A stretch of DNA of 64,000 bases, taken from the NCBI GenBank assembly GCA_002205965.3, contig NADL03000239.1:1-64000 (forward strand). The letters run 5' to 3'. The DNA comes from Kappaphycus alvarezii. Taxonomy: Eukaryota; Rhodophyta; Florideophyceae; Gigartinales; Solieriaceae. Made by a program: the position numbers and the translations under genes. Below are positions 53,541 to 64,000 of this stretch, in pieces. Below the pieces are notes generated by a model that ran no database searches, was not told the origin of the DNA, and worked only from the letters and a program-made list of their open reading frames with translations. Positions within the stretch are counted from its first letter, which is position 1; each line of letters opens with the position of its first letter.

Positions 53541-56500
53541 TCTATAGTTAAAGATGAGTATGCCCGTGGTTGCGCATAGTCCTGTGTGAGAAGGAATTCT
53601 TCAGGCCTCTGATGGTAAGGGACAGACGACGTGCATGGATTGCCCTCCTTGATCTCTTCCCTGAGCTTGAACAGAGCTTATATGCGGGTGTCTTTCCTCC
53701 GTGACGACGCAAGGTTCGAGTACTTTGTTTGGAAGCCGGCCACTTCACAGCCTGTTGCATTGCTTTCCGTGTGCTACAAGTACTTTAGAGCCGACTGAGA
53801 AAGTTTGGACTGGAGGCTCTTCATCCTTATTTCTTGTCTGTGTTAGCGCGGGTGTGATCTCCAGCTTTCGGTGGCCAGTAGTTCGACCTCTCTACTCTCT
53901 TCATCGATAATTTGTTTCCATATCTCTCTGTAACATTCTAGGAGCTCTTCCGTACATTAGCTCAAACGGTGACCGTCCACTTCTTCCTCTTCTTCGACGA
54001 TAGCCGTATAACACTTTTGGTAAGGCATCTTCCCACTGGATTTCATTCTCCGACATAGTTTTCGATATTGCTCGTTTGATGGTTCCAACCATCCTCTCCG
54101 CTTTACCGTTTGACATAGGAGCGTATGCGAGAACTGTCTTCAGCTGAATACCTTCTTCCAAGAAACGAAGCAGTGAAGTTGCAGTAAAACAAAGGCGTTA
54201 TCGAGATGATCCTTTTTGGAAGACCAAACGGTTCAATTATTTCTTTTTCGATGAATCTCAGGACCACTCAGCATTGGCCTCCTCAACTGCAACTGCTATT
54301 GGCCATCCAGTAAGATGTTCCACCCCTATAAGGAGATATTTGTTTCCGGAAGAGGTTTCCTTGAATGGGCCGGCAAAGTCAATTGAGAAGGTTTCAAAGA
54401 GACCGGAAACTGGAAAGCCTAGAGTTGTCTTATACTTTCGTATTGGCGTGAATTTTTGACAGTTGTCGCAGCTTTTCACGAATTATAGACGTCCTTATGG
54501 ATACTGGGCCACCAGAATCTCTCGTAACGAATTTTTGGTTGTTTCGAGATCCCAATGCCCTAACTCATCATGAAAAGTCCTCAAGATCTTCATTCTTTCT
54601 TTCAAAGGGGCCACTAGTCGAGGACCGGCTTTGTGTGTCGGAAGAGTTTCCCATTCCATATGTAAAAGCCTTTTGATTCCTGCGTACCCAATTTCTGTGT
54701 TCAAGATCAACCTTTCTCATTTCTAGTCCATCAGGAATTTAATTAGTCCGTGAATATTAGCTTCGTACTCGTTATTGTTCGGCACTTGCACTCGGCAACT
54801 CCGACGATGTCTCGGAAGCTTTTTCATTTGGAATCAGTGGATCCCTCAAGCGGGATAGGTAATCGGCAGGCTGATTATTGCGTCCGGGCCTATACACAAT
54901 TTCAAACCGATATTCTGCGAAAATGTCGAGCCATCGGGCCAAGCGGTGATGTACATCTTTCTTTTGGAATGCTGTCTTAAGTGCCTGGTGATCAGTTATC
55001 AAGACAAATTTCTCGAGTGATAAAAGGTATACGCGAAACTTTTTCAGTGCGAAGACGACAGCTAGCGCTTTTTCTCGCAGACTGAGTATCTCTTTTCCGC
55101 ATCATTCAGAGTGCGACTTGCGAATTGAACGGGTGTAGTCTTCCGTTTTCATCTTTTTGGGACAAAACGGCACCCAAAGACCGTTCTGAGGCATCTGTCT
55201 CCACAACAAATGGTCTCTTGAAATCTGGATACATGAGCACTGGGGGACACATAGTTTATCTTTAAGCTCCTCAAATGCAGTTTGCATTTCCTTGTTCCAG
55301 TAAAATTTTCCGTTCTTGTGTGCTGGCATGTAACGGTGCTGCAGTCTTGGCGAAATCTTTGATAAATCTCTGTAATATGAGGCCAGTCCTAAGAAGCTTC
55401 GAACCTCCGTCTTTGAAGCGGGCCTTGGTGCCAACTTGATTTTTTTCGTTTTCTCTGGATCCACTTTAATTCCCTCTTGATCGACGATATGACCGAGTAA
55501 TTGGATAGACGTTTTCGCAAAGAAGCATTTGCTTAACTTAATTTTCAGGCTGTACGATATCTCTCCACACAGTCTTGACATGCGATATGTGCTGATCCAA
55601 GGTTTTTGAGAATATCACTACATCATCGATATAAACTCTTGCAAATGGAAGTCCTTTCAAAACCTCGTTCATCATTCTTTGGAATGTAGCTGGGCATTCA
55701 TGAGACCAAAAGGCATCACTTCGAACCTGAATGTACCCTTTGCTGGTAAAAGTTGTTTTTTCCTTACATTTTTCATCCAATGGAATCTGCCAATAACCAG
55801 TGTAAAGATCAATTGAGGTGAAGTATCTCCCGTCCTTCAAGTCCTCGAGGATTTCTCTCCATGTTCGGAATCGGAAATCGATCGGGTATCATTCTCTGGT
55901 TCAGTTGTCGGTAATCGACGCAAAAACGCAGCTTTCCATCCTTCTTTGGTGCGACCACAACTGGAAATGACCATGGGGATGAAACTGGCCGAATGATATC
56001 ATTTTCCAGCATACTTGTAACATTCTCTGAGATAAATTGGTCATATTTTGGCGGTTGACGTCTAGGCCTGTGGTAAATTGGTTGAGTATCGGTAAGTTCA
56101 AATGAGTGAGTGACCGGTACACTTGCTTGTCTTAAATCTGATACACTCCATGCAATTACTTCGGAAGATGTTAACATGTCGGATATTTTCATTGAGGCGG
56201 GGCTGGAAGGTGCTACTTTTTCTTGAATTTCTGCCATTTGGCGTCCTTTTCTTCTTGATTCTCACCTCAAATTTTGAAGGACCTTTCCGGCGTGCTCACA
56301 TCTTCAGATATGGAATCGATATATTCCTGTTTTCCTTGCAATTGTAATCTTCTTTCATGCTCCGAATTCCGTCCTTTGATTCGATATTATCGCAAAAAGA
56401 AACACATTCAGGTGTCACACCTACCCTAGAATTCCAGTCTTCATCTGTTTCAAACCCAGAATCATAATCATCCCATGCCATGTTCAGTATCCCCCGAGCG

Positions 56501-58353
56501 TACCCTTCTCCACTTCCGAAAGTGTTAGTTGGTTCGGAATCTTCGCTGTCATAGCTAGAAGTGAAATCTTCACTGTCCGTTTCTTTCAAATCTCCGGATG
56601 TGTGCTTTTGTCGAAATCCAGGGGCATCTTCACGTTCTGCCGTCAACATTAACTGAAACGATTTGGTTGCCCAAGTCAATGCAGGTCCCTAGTCTTTCCA
56701 TGGTAGGGCAGCCAATGATTGCATCGAAAGGGAGATCAGGCATGACAAGAAAGTCTAATCAACTTTAGAGTCCCCAAAGAACACGGAAACCTTGTCAACA
56801 GTGCCCATGCATTTTGATACGGTTCCATCCGCCACAGTTATTCTTCGAGTAGTTGGAATAATTTCAAGACCTAGATCTGTCACCAAAGTTTCTGAAATAA
56901 GGTTTGGAACAGCGCCCGAATCGAAAAGAGCTTGGGTTTGCATTCCCAATACTTTGACTGGTACTAGTTTAAGACGTCTTGGTGCTGTCGAGGCCGATTG
57001 AAGAAACAGTTTCTTACCCTTAGCGGACTTATTAGACCTGATAATTTTTTTGAGTTCTTTCTCGCGTCCTCTGCGTCGCCCCTCAAAAGTTGACCAAACG
57101 TTATCCCAGTTGGGGCTGATGCAAGCTCAGCCACCAAATTGTACTTCTTCACATATTCTAGTACGTCCTTGGGATATTCTTAAATTTCTTACTTTTTCGT
57201 CTTCTTGGCCGAGTGACTCCCACCCTGGAACAACTTGATCAGACCTCTTGGTTCGAGGAGGTACAGGTGCTGGGATATTCCAGCATTCCATAATCTAGCC
57301 TAGGTTTTTCGATAAAATGTTCCCTTCCCCATCCCTTTTTGTCACATTGACTTGACTGATTTCTTCAGCGATGGATACGTTACCGGCATCCGTCAACTTG
57401 TGATCCTTTCTGTTTTGTAAGATTTTCATCTCTGGTCCTGACTCACTCCTCGCGTCCGATAAATTTGCTCTTCTGTTGTCTTTAGACCAGCAGTTACTTT
57501 CATGATGCCCGTAACGACCGCACTTTCCACAACGAGTGTTTCTATGTGGATTATCAGGACACCTATTTGCAAAGTGTCCAGGCTTGTGACAGTAGGAACA
57601 GACTTCTGCGGCCTTGGGGGCCCCAGACTGGTTCTTCTTAATGGTAAGAGTAAGGCTTTCCAACTGCGAGGTTATCATGTCAAGTCGATTATCGAATCGG
57701 GTTTCCAACCTTTCTTCCAAGTTTTTGACATCGCTCCTGACTGATTCCAATGCTGCTGCGCTAGTCGCTGGCCTTTGATAATTCTTTTCAGGATGCACGA
57801 TCGGCATAGATGTGCGGGTTTCCCTCGGTACCTCACTTAGTGACTGAAACGTCTCCGAATTTTTGACAAATTCTACTATGGTACCCTTCAGTTCATTAAA
57901 AGTGTGAGGGCCCTTGATGAGGAGGAAATCGGAGAGCCGCTTATCCCCCATCGCCGCCTTACGCAGCATTCCGTACTTGGCTTGGGCGTTGAACCCAGCC
58001 TTTTCATAGAGATCACACAAGTATACCAATGAGCTTAACAAATCGTCGAAGTTGAGCCGGGCCTCTATGGCGGTACGAATCATCTCATCTGGTTCTACCT
58101 GCTTAGCATATTCTTTCACAAGCCACTCACATACCTCACCGAAGTTACGCCCATTCCCGTTAAGAGACCACCCGTTGATAAACTTGGCCTTATATTTGTG
58201 CTTTGCGTCACCATGAAGATAGGCGAAGATACTTTCGGCCTTCTCTTCATCGCTCTTCTCACGCATCACAACGTTGACATATGTATAGAGAAACTCCTCA
58301 ACGTCTTCATTCTTGCCCCCTGTGAACGTTATACGAGCAGCGTTGAGATCCAT
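53541..58353 (-). pseudogene. gag-pol region of gypsy-1 copy 3
   Basis: The Gag end (58,353 down to about 57,300) is open and carries both CCHC knuckles. Protease, RT, RNase H and integrase follow with the same motifs as copy 2 but are heavily interrupted. A fossil as it stands in this sequence. Confidence 0.9.
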
Positions 58354-58442
58354 GATTACAGAAAAGAAATCCCCTCGAATGGTTCCCTAAGACTGCTCAA
58401 CTCGAATACCTCGGGTGCAACCCCCTCCACAAGAGTACCAAA

Positions 58443-59161
58443 TGATAGGGGTAAATCGTCGGGAGAAGAGATACTTAGAACCAACTACCCCAAGACGGAG
58501 GTGTTGCGAGCGACAAAAGTGCTACCGTGGTATAGTTGAACAAATAAAAAGGAGTGTATATGGGAGAGAGTTGAGAGGGCTACAAGCAAGTATAAAAGGG
58601 GCAGGGTCTACCACTGATGCTCTGCGACCAGCTTAGGAAAAAGTTTTCTAGGGTCTGAAGTTGACTCTCAACTTCCTACTACTCGGAGCTTGACCTGAAG
58701 TTGTCTGCCAACTTGCTTGACCTCTCAAGGAGGAAGCACTTTACTCAGCTTATATAGACTTTCGGCTAATCCTAAAGTCTCAATCAAACATACTAAATAC
58801 CATAAAACGCATTCACGGGAATCGTGTGAACCAGAGAGACCATTAGAAGATATTTCCTCAAGGTAAATATCTAGGTGCCATACCCATGCCAGCCACCCAT
58901 CGGCCAGGGGTGGGAATTGATGTGGCCATTATATAGACCTTTCAGAGTCACTCGTAGTATCACCCACAACCTAGAACTGTACTGACATCCACTATGACAG
59001 CGTGTCCTAAAATAAAAAATCAACCGATGAATTTGCCACACTCACCCAAATTAAAAATATCTTGCAAATTCAAAAACTGTAAAAATATCTTCCCAGTTCC
59101 AATACTGTATACAATTATGGTCCTCATCTAAATTTTTTCGTGTGCGAATTTGCGCACATCA
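58443..59161 (-). repeat. 5' LTR of gypsy-1 copy 3
   Basis: 719 bp. Shares the GACTTTCGG variant and the exact right host junction with copy 2. Confidence 0.92.
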
Positions 59162-59616
59162 GGATTCGCCCTGTCCGGGAATGGACCTTCCCGCAAGACT
59201 TGCCCCGACCCTCCAACTCCCGCCGCCGCCTCGACATCTACATCGATGATTTCCAGTTCTCTCCCATCCCCCAGGGCTACGACGTCACTGTCATCAGCCC
59301 CCACTCCGCTCCATACGCCCAACAGCGGATTCACACGCCCCTCGCTACCCTTACTGCATCTCAGCGCGCGAAATCACTCCGCTATGGCCACCTCTGAGCC
59401 GAACTACGTATCGACTTCCACCCGATGGCTTTCGATGTATACGGGTCTGCCGGTCCCGGTGCCGAACGAGGTCTGTCCAGAATTGCTGAGTACATCGCTC
59501 TACGGAAAGGCAGTAGCCCTGCCTTCGAGCGCGATCGCTTGTTCACGATTATCAGCTCGCTCATACAACAACGAACTTCTGTCGCGATCAACCGACGACA
59601 ACTCAACCGCTCCTAG
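59162..59616 (+). pseudogene. RLE2, second part only (after gypsy-1 copy 3)
   Basis: Starts at ggatt with IRPVREW, continues RRRLDIYIDD...YDVTVISPH, the shared TGA, and the C-terminal segment to the stop at 59,614. The zinc half is missing from this unit. It shares the ATTTCCAG variant (F for V in the core) with the fragment at 41,066, further evidence that the two copy 2/copy 3 right flanks are duplicates. Confidence 0.82.
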
Positions 59617-59772
59617 CTCGGATAGATTTTTCTCTTTTGAGGGCCGCTAGCCCCTCCTTTTCTGCTTGGTAAAGTCTTCTTCTTCTTCTAAAGTCTCGCA
59701 GTAGACGCACCCCCCATATCTCATAATGGGGGGAATGATGGCGTAGTTTACTTCGTCGTCTGACACTTTTAG

Positions 59773-59947
59773 CGAGGGGAATCCGGTGTTTTACTCTTGG
59801 AAGATATATCCGGTCTATCCATGGTTTTCCAGACAACGCAATCAACTCAAAAAGGGTATACCGACACAGTAATGGGGAAGGAACTACGCTCCCTAAAATG
59901 CTACCTTCAGGCCAGCCATCAAGCAGGCCGCATTGGACATGACGGCT
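59773..59947 (-). mobile_element. 5'-truncated LINE A tail (copy before S6)
   Basis: Same tail, with two one-base shortenings. Confidence 0.85.
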
Positions 59948-60179
59948 TTCAAATGTAAACCACCCAAAAATTTCTCCCTCTCCGAGCGAGAAGGGGGAGT
60001 CCACAAGCAAAACAGCCGCATTGGAGGTTCCTGCCAACGCAGAGACCCAGTTTAAGAGAATACCTTACACATTATAAATCATGCTTAGGTATGCCCCTTT
60101 GGGCGCCACTGCCTCTAAATTAATAAAGCGTCAACGCTTTCCCTCCCCTTAGAAACCTAGCGCTGTCGCCAGTCGCGCA

Positions 60180-60509
60180 ATGGAACGGGTTCCGATACTA
60201 AACTGGATTATTTAGTTGAGAAGTATTGGATGGATTCATTACTACCAGGCCTTGCCGGTGAGAGTGAAGGCCATGAATGTGGGAAATGCGTTTGTAAGAA
60301 GATGGAATTGGCTGAAGCCAAGCGAATCATGGACTAGAAAAAGTTCTCCGGGTACTAAAGCGTGTGAAATGAAGCGAAGCAACCTGGCGTATATCATTCA
60401 AAAGTACAGAAGAGGACAAAGAGAGACTACCTTAACGTTAGGGCCTGAGCAAGCCTATTATGACCAGATGGAATCGGACTTTGCCCACCTTCGAGCACCT
60501 TTCGCATAA
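60180..60509 (+). other. Unrecognised conserved region (copy before S6)
   Basis: Same two partial frames; the second ends earlier because of an extra base near 60,508. Confidence 0.4.
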
Positions 60510-60645
60510 TCGTAGTCCACACCTTGGCCCCCGTACACTGTGAGATAAAGTCTTGCGTGAGTATTTCCAGAGCCGGAGCTAACATGAGCGGTCTTACAAA
60601 GAAAAGATAGCCAAGTATTTCAAACTGTCCAGGAAGAAGCACAGC

Positions 60646-61290
60646 TCATTCCTCAACGGTGAACTCTGCAAGAACTTCCTCTGTGCTCTTACCTCTCAGC
60701 TTATCAGCCACTGCCTCGCAAGTGAGGTCTACAAGGGACTCAACTTCAAGTAAATCAGCAGCTACCATGAGACGGATCATAGTCCAATTGTCAACATCCA
60801 AGAACCCCTTCTCCCACAAACAAATTGCACCCAAGCTCACCTCGTTGAGTTCCTGAAGGCGTTGAAATTTGCAAAACTCAATGATTTTTGTGAGGATGGA
60901 AGACTTAACGTCACATATCGGAATCATTATGCCATCGATATCATCGGCGTCTTCGAGCACACTTTTGACAAAATTGATCTGCATAGCGACATCTTTGTCA
61001 ACCTCGAAAACTTCACCTTCTTTGCTTGTGAGCTTGACGGTAGCCGAACTGGTATCATTGGATCGAGTCGCCGGCATTATTGACTGGCTTGGTTGTGACC
61101 CAGAAGTATCGTTGAAAATGTTACCGAGTTGGTAGTTCTTTAGAATATTGCCTTGTTCAGTTTTGGCGTCTGGTAGGAACGACGTTAGAGATGCTCCAGT
61201 ATCGTTAGCGTTTTGATCTAGAAAAGCGCGACAGAAAGGAGTATGAGGCAAGGCACTACCAGGGCCGCCGTCGTCTGAAAATCTTTTCAT
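60646..61290 (-). CDS. SKP1-like protein, copy S6 (open)
   Basis: Identical protein to S4 and S5, with the alternative compact start at 61,077. Its 3' flank differs slightly from S5 (two bases shorter near 60,633), showing that the units are not perfect copies even though the protein is. Confidence 0.88.
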   Translation of the reverse strand: MKRFSDDGGPGSALPHTPFCRAFLDQNANDTGASLTSFLPDAKTEQGNILKNYQLGNIFNDTSGSQPSQSIMPATRSNDTSSATVKLTSKEGEVFEVDKDVAMQINFVKSVLEDADDIDGIMIPICDVKSSILTKIIEFCKFQRLQELNEVSLGAICLWEKGFLDVDNWTMIRLMVAADLLEVESLVDLTCEAVADKLRGKSTEEVLAEFTVEE

Positions 61291-61902
61291 TGGCAATCTA
61301 AACTGAATTGTACGGTACAATTGAATGCAAGTTTATACGTACAGTAGGGGCGTTTGACCATTGCATCACTCGTAGTAAACCAACTTCAACCCATTTCACC
61401 CGAACGTCAGTGGTTACCCTACTTACAGTAGTCCTCGTCTGCGATTGCTGTTATCAAGAAAGTAAAGTATACCAACCCATTCAGGTAAACCCCAAACAGC
61501 CCAACCTGTTGCTGTTATCAGGAAAATTAAGTAAACTAACCCATCTACCCCCACCAACCCATTAAACCCAATTTACCTCTATCGCGGTATTTGCCTTTAT
61601 CAAGAAAATTAAGTGTGCCGTACCACCCCACTTACCCAAACATTTAAGTAAACCAACCCATTTAACCCAATTCACCGGTGTACAGAAATGGAATTTACAG
61701 TACACCGTACAATGCCCAGCGCGGCATGCCTGCTCGCCGGCACTCAGCCGACCCTGTAAGGAAGGTCATGTACTGTAGTGTTACCCATCAGCGACGACTT
61801 ATCCCGCATAACGCATTAGCCGCGTGGATATAACCGACCACATCTTCCATGCACTAAAGTAGATACTGAACGCATTAAACTTCTTTCTTCTTAAAATAAA
61901 AA
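61291..61902. other. Array spacer upstream of SKP1 S6
   Basis: Palindrome at 61,306-61,322, repeat blocks near 61,447, 61,511 and 61,591, and the CGGTGTAC/GTACACCG hairpin near 61,676-61,707. No gene seen. Confidence 0.75.
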
Positions 61903-62881
61903 ATGGTCTTTCGGCTTCCCTGTCGCCCACTTCCCTGTTTCAGAGGTGTCAAACGCCGGTCCCCGACGAACGGCTCCAGTCTGCTATCTCGTCTGAGCTT
62001 CACAGTTGGACGTTTGATCGGATCTCCCGATCATCCTCTGACCGCGACAGATCTCGCCTCCTATCCGTCCGTGAGTCGTCCGCCTGTTCAGCTTTCTCAA
62101 CTTGACCGCACCCTCACCGCGGAACCTATCTGTCCTCGTAAGCTTAGATAGTCGCTGTATCTCTACGCCTCGGCCGCGCGATTTTCTCTGGTCATGATCG
62201 ATGTCCGGTATGTGCTCGCCGTTCCAACGACGTCGCCCCGTTGCTCGATCCCCTGGGCAAACATGCCCTCACCTGTAAGTACAACGATGGGCAGACTCCT
62301 CGCCACAATGTCTTGCGTAACGCTTTCCATCGTTACTGTTGTCTGGAAAACCATGGGATAGACCGGATATATCTTCCAAGAGTAAAACACCCAAACCTTT
62401 TCCCTCGTTACTGTAGGGAGCTTGGAATTTCTGCCTCTCTTGAACATCTGCTTCCTCCCATTCCCCTTCGTCCTCTCCCTCGTCCGCCCTTCGCATAGAT
62501 CTTTATATCCCTGCTGCATATGGCCTCGACCCGAAGGATATCGCTTTGGATGTCACAGTGGCCCATCCACAGGTCACTTCGCGCGTTTCCCAGTGTGCCC
62601 TATCTGGCTGCGCAGCTGCCTCAATTGCTGAACGTGCGAAACACACGCACTACAGTCTAGTCTGCCACACGAACGATATACGGCTTCTTCCTGTTGGTAT
62701 TGATGTGTTCGGTGCCCTTGGGGCCGACGGGGCGACTTTCTTCCGGTGCCTTTCTACGTTCGCTGCTACCCGTCGAGGCACCACTCCCCAATGGGAGCTG
62801 CACCTCCTAATCACGCGCTTTGTGTTCTGCTTGCATGGGTTGCAAGCTCGTCAAGTTCTTACCAGATGCATTTCCGATTAG
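61903..62881 (+). pseudogene. RLE1: LINE C-terminal fragment (after S6)
   Basis: Same block as 47,800-48,779, with the 67-bp tail insertion at 62,339-62,405. It shares with the 43,801 copy the shortened C run that shifts the frame before the core. Confidence 0.82.
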
Positions 62882-63013
62882 TTTCTCTCTCATCCCCCTA
62901 TGGATGTTAATTTCTCTGTAATCCCCCTCAGCATGTTCTCCCACATGCTCTTTCCACAACCCGTAAAGATTACACACACTCTTAAAATAACCCAAAAATT
63001 TCCCCCGTACAGT

Positions 63014-63614
63014 ACTGCACCGCCCCCACTTCCGCACTGTCCCCACCCTGGATTCCTACGGACACCATGCCTCTGTCTGTTCCTGCGCCGACGGCTCCAT
63101 TCGGCGCCACAATTGTGTTCGCGACCGCCCCATTTCCGAGGTATCACGCTTATCAATTGGGATTCGCCCTGTCCGGGAATGGACCTTCCCGCAAGACTTG
63201 CCCCGACCCTCCAACTCCCGCCGCCGCCTCGACATCTACATCGATGATGTCCAGTTCTCTCCCGTCCCCCAGGGCTACGACGTCACTGTCATCAGCCCCC
63301 ACTCCGCTCCATACGCCCAACAGCGGATTCACACGCCCCTCGCTACCCTTACTGCATCTCAGCGCGCGAAATCACTCCGCTATGGCCACCTCTGAGCCGA
63401 ACTACGTATCGACTTCCACCCGATGGCTTTCGATGTATACGGGTCTGCCGGTCCCGGTGCCGAACGAGGTCTGTCCAGAATTGCTGAGTACATCGCTCTA
63501 CGGAAAGGCAGTAGCCCTGCCTTCGAGCGCGATCGCTTGTTCACGATTATCAGCTCGCTCATACAACAACGAACTTCTGTCGCGATCAACCGACGACAAC
63601 TCAACCGCTCCTAG
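63014..63614 (+). pseudogene. RLE2: LINE C-terminal fragment (after S6)
   Basis: Same block as 48,912-49,513 including the TGA; stop at 63,612. The zinc region begins slightly differently (CACCGCCCCC near 63,018). Confidence 0.8.
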
Positions 63615-63772
63615 CTCGGATAGATTTTTTCTCTTTTGAGGGCCGCTAGCCCCTCCTTTTCTGCTTGGTAAAGTCTTCTTCTTCTTCTAAAGTCTCGCAG
63701 TAGACGCACCCCCCATATCTCATAATGGGGGGAATGATGGCGTAGTTTACTTCGTCGTCTGACACTTTTAGC

Positions 63773-63948
63773 GAGGGGAATCCGGTGTTTTACTCTTGGA
63801 AGATATATCCGGTCTATCCCATGGTTTTCCAGACAACCGCAATCAACTCAAAAAGGGTATACCGACACAGTAATGGGGAAGGAACTACGCTCCCTAAAAT
63901 GCTACCTTCAGGCCAGCCATCAAGCAGGCCGCATTGGACATGACGGCT
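63773..63948 (-). mobile_element. 5'-truncated LINE A tail (last unit, right edge)
   Basis: Same tail. The window ends 52 bp further on, inside the tract that leads to the unrecognised region. Confidence 0.85.
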
Positions 63949-64000
63949 TTCAAATGTAAACCACCCAAAAATTTCTCCCTCTCCGAGCGAGAAGGGGGAG

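Larger units (their letters stand above)
51732..59161 (-). mobile_element. Ty3/gypsy LTR element, gypsy-1 family, copy 3 (fossil; flanks do not match)
   Basis: Two 719-bp LTRs and the same internal order as copy 2, to which it is nearly identical. The left flank ends gatat and the right flank starts ggatt, so there is no target duplication. The right junction is base-for-base the copy 2 junction. About 1,330 bp of host unit (all of RLE1 and the start of RLE2) is missing. It has many small breaks (on the order of twenty), mostly run-length differences and concentrated in the pol part, while the gag end is clean. That pattern suggests poor sequence quality as much as age. Confidence 0.93.
1243..64000. 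repeat. Tandem array of ~4.0 kb SKP1-bearing units, interrupted by retroelements
   Basis: Six SKP1-like copies, five LINE-tail/unknown-region blocks leading into them, and repeated RLE1 and RLE2 blocks recur in the same order and orientation. The cleanest spacing is S4 to S5, 4,002 bp; S3 to S4 is about 3,995 bp. Larger spacings are explained by insertions: S5 to S6 is 10,100 bp, which equals one unit plus a 7,430-bp gypsy element minus about 1,330 bp of lost unit. Neighbouring units are nearly identical over kilobases, so amplification or homogenisation is recent. The array probably continues past both ends of the window. Seen directly: order, spacing and identity. Inferred: unequal exchange or gene conversion as the cause. 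Confidence 0.93.

Noticed and set aside
33573-59161. Copies 2 and 3 of gypsy-1 as two independent insertions
   Set aside because: They share the exact right host junction and a right-LTR variant, so at least their right halves descend from one insertion.
61447-61680. CCCAA/CCAACCCAT runs as telomere-like repeat
   Set aside because: The blocks are degenerate, 60-80 bp apart and embedded in a defined spacer; there is no regular short tandem unit.
1-64000. Bacterial or viral genome origin, tRNA or rRNA genes
   Set aside because: SKP1, both LTR superfamilies and RLE-type LINEs are eukaryotic; no rRNA or cloverleaf tRNA sequence was recognised on reading.

Overview
This is eukaryotic repeat DNA. 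It contains Ty3/gypsy and Ty1/copia LTR elements, non-LTR (LINE) remnants with a restriction-like endonuclease (RLE) C-terminus, and a multicopy SKP1-like gene. There are no operons, no ribosome-binding-site pattern, and no rRNA or tRNA gene that I could recognise. The species cannot be named from the sequence; a protist, alga, fungus or invertebrate would all fit.

Under the insertions, the window from about 1,243 to the right end is one tandem array of a unit of about 4.0 kb (4,002 bp between the copies ending at 47,218 and 51,220). In + order each unit holds: a LINE C-terminal fragment (RLE1), a second and different LINE C-terminal fragment (RLE2), a 5'-truncated LINE tail on the - strand, a short unrecognised region, a SKP1-like gene on the - strand, and a non-coding spacer with degenerate short repeats and hairpins. 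Six SKP1 copies are visible: S1 at 1.2 kb (broken), S2 at 25.5 kb (broken), S3 at 42.6 kb (broken), and S4 46.5, S5 50.5 and S6 60.6 kb (open and identical).

The rest is mobile DNA inserted into those units, and the junctions can be read. A LINE (1-1,242) lies in S1. Gypsy-1 copy 1 (1,578-9,017, duplication caatc) sits just upstream of the S1 start codon. Gypsy-2 (9,239-14,830, gctgt) is in the spacer. A copia-B solo LTR (15,200-23,824, ttaaa) is itself split by a LINE fragment (15,423-16,122) and a complete copia-A element (16,252-23,603). A two-LTR copia-B element (27,165-32,720) is in RLE1. Gypsy-1 copy 2 (33,573-41,065, ggatt) is in RLE2. Gypsy-1 copy 3 (51,732-59,161) has non-matching flanks and about 1.33 kb of host unit missing.

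The points most worth following are: a tandemly duplicated domain of unknown function downstream of integrase in all three gypsy-1 copies; a palindrome scattered seven times through gypsy-2; the LTR-recombination scar at copy 3; a 67-bp LINE tail that entered RLE1 in frame with an 8-bp target duplication; and the SKP1 array acting as a retroelement sink. Virus-like elements are treated as fossils and described at element level only.
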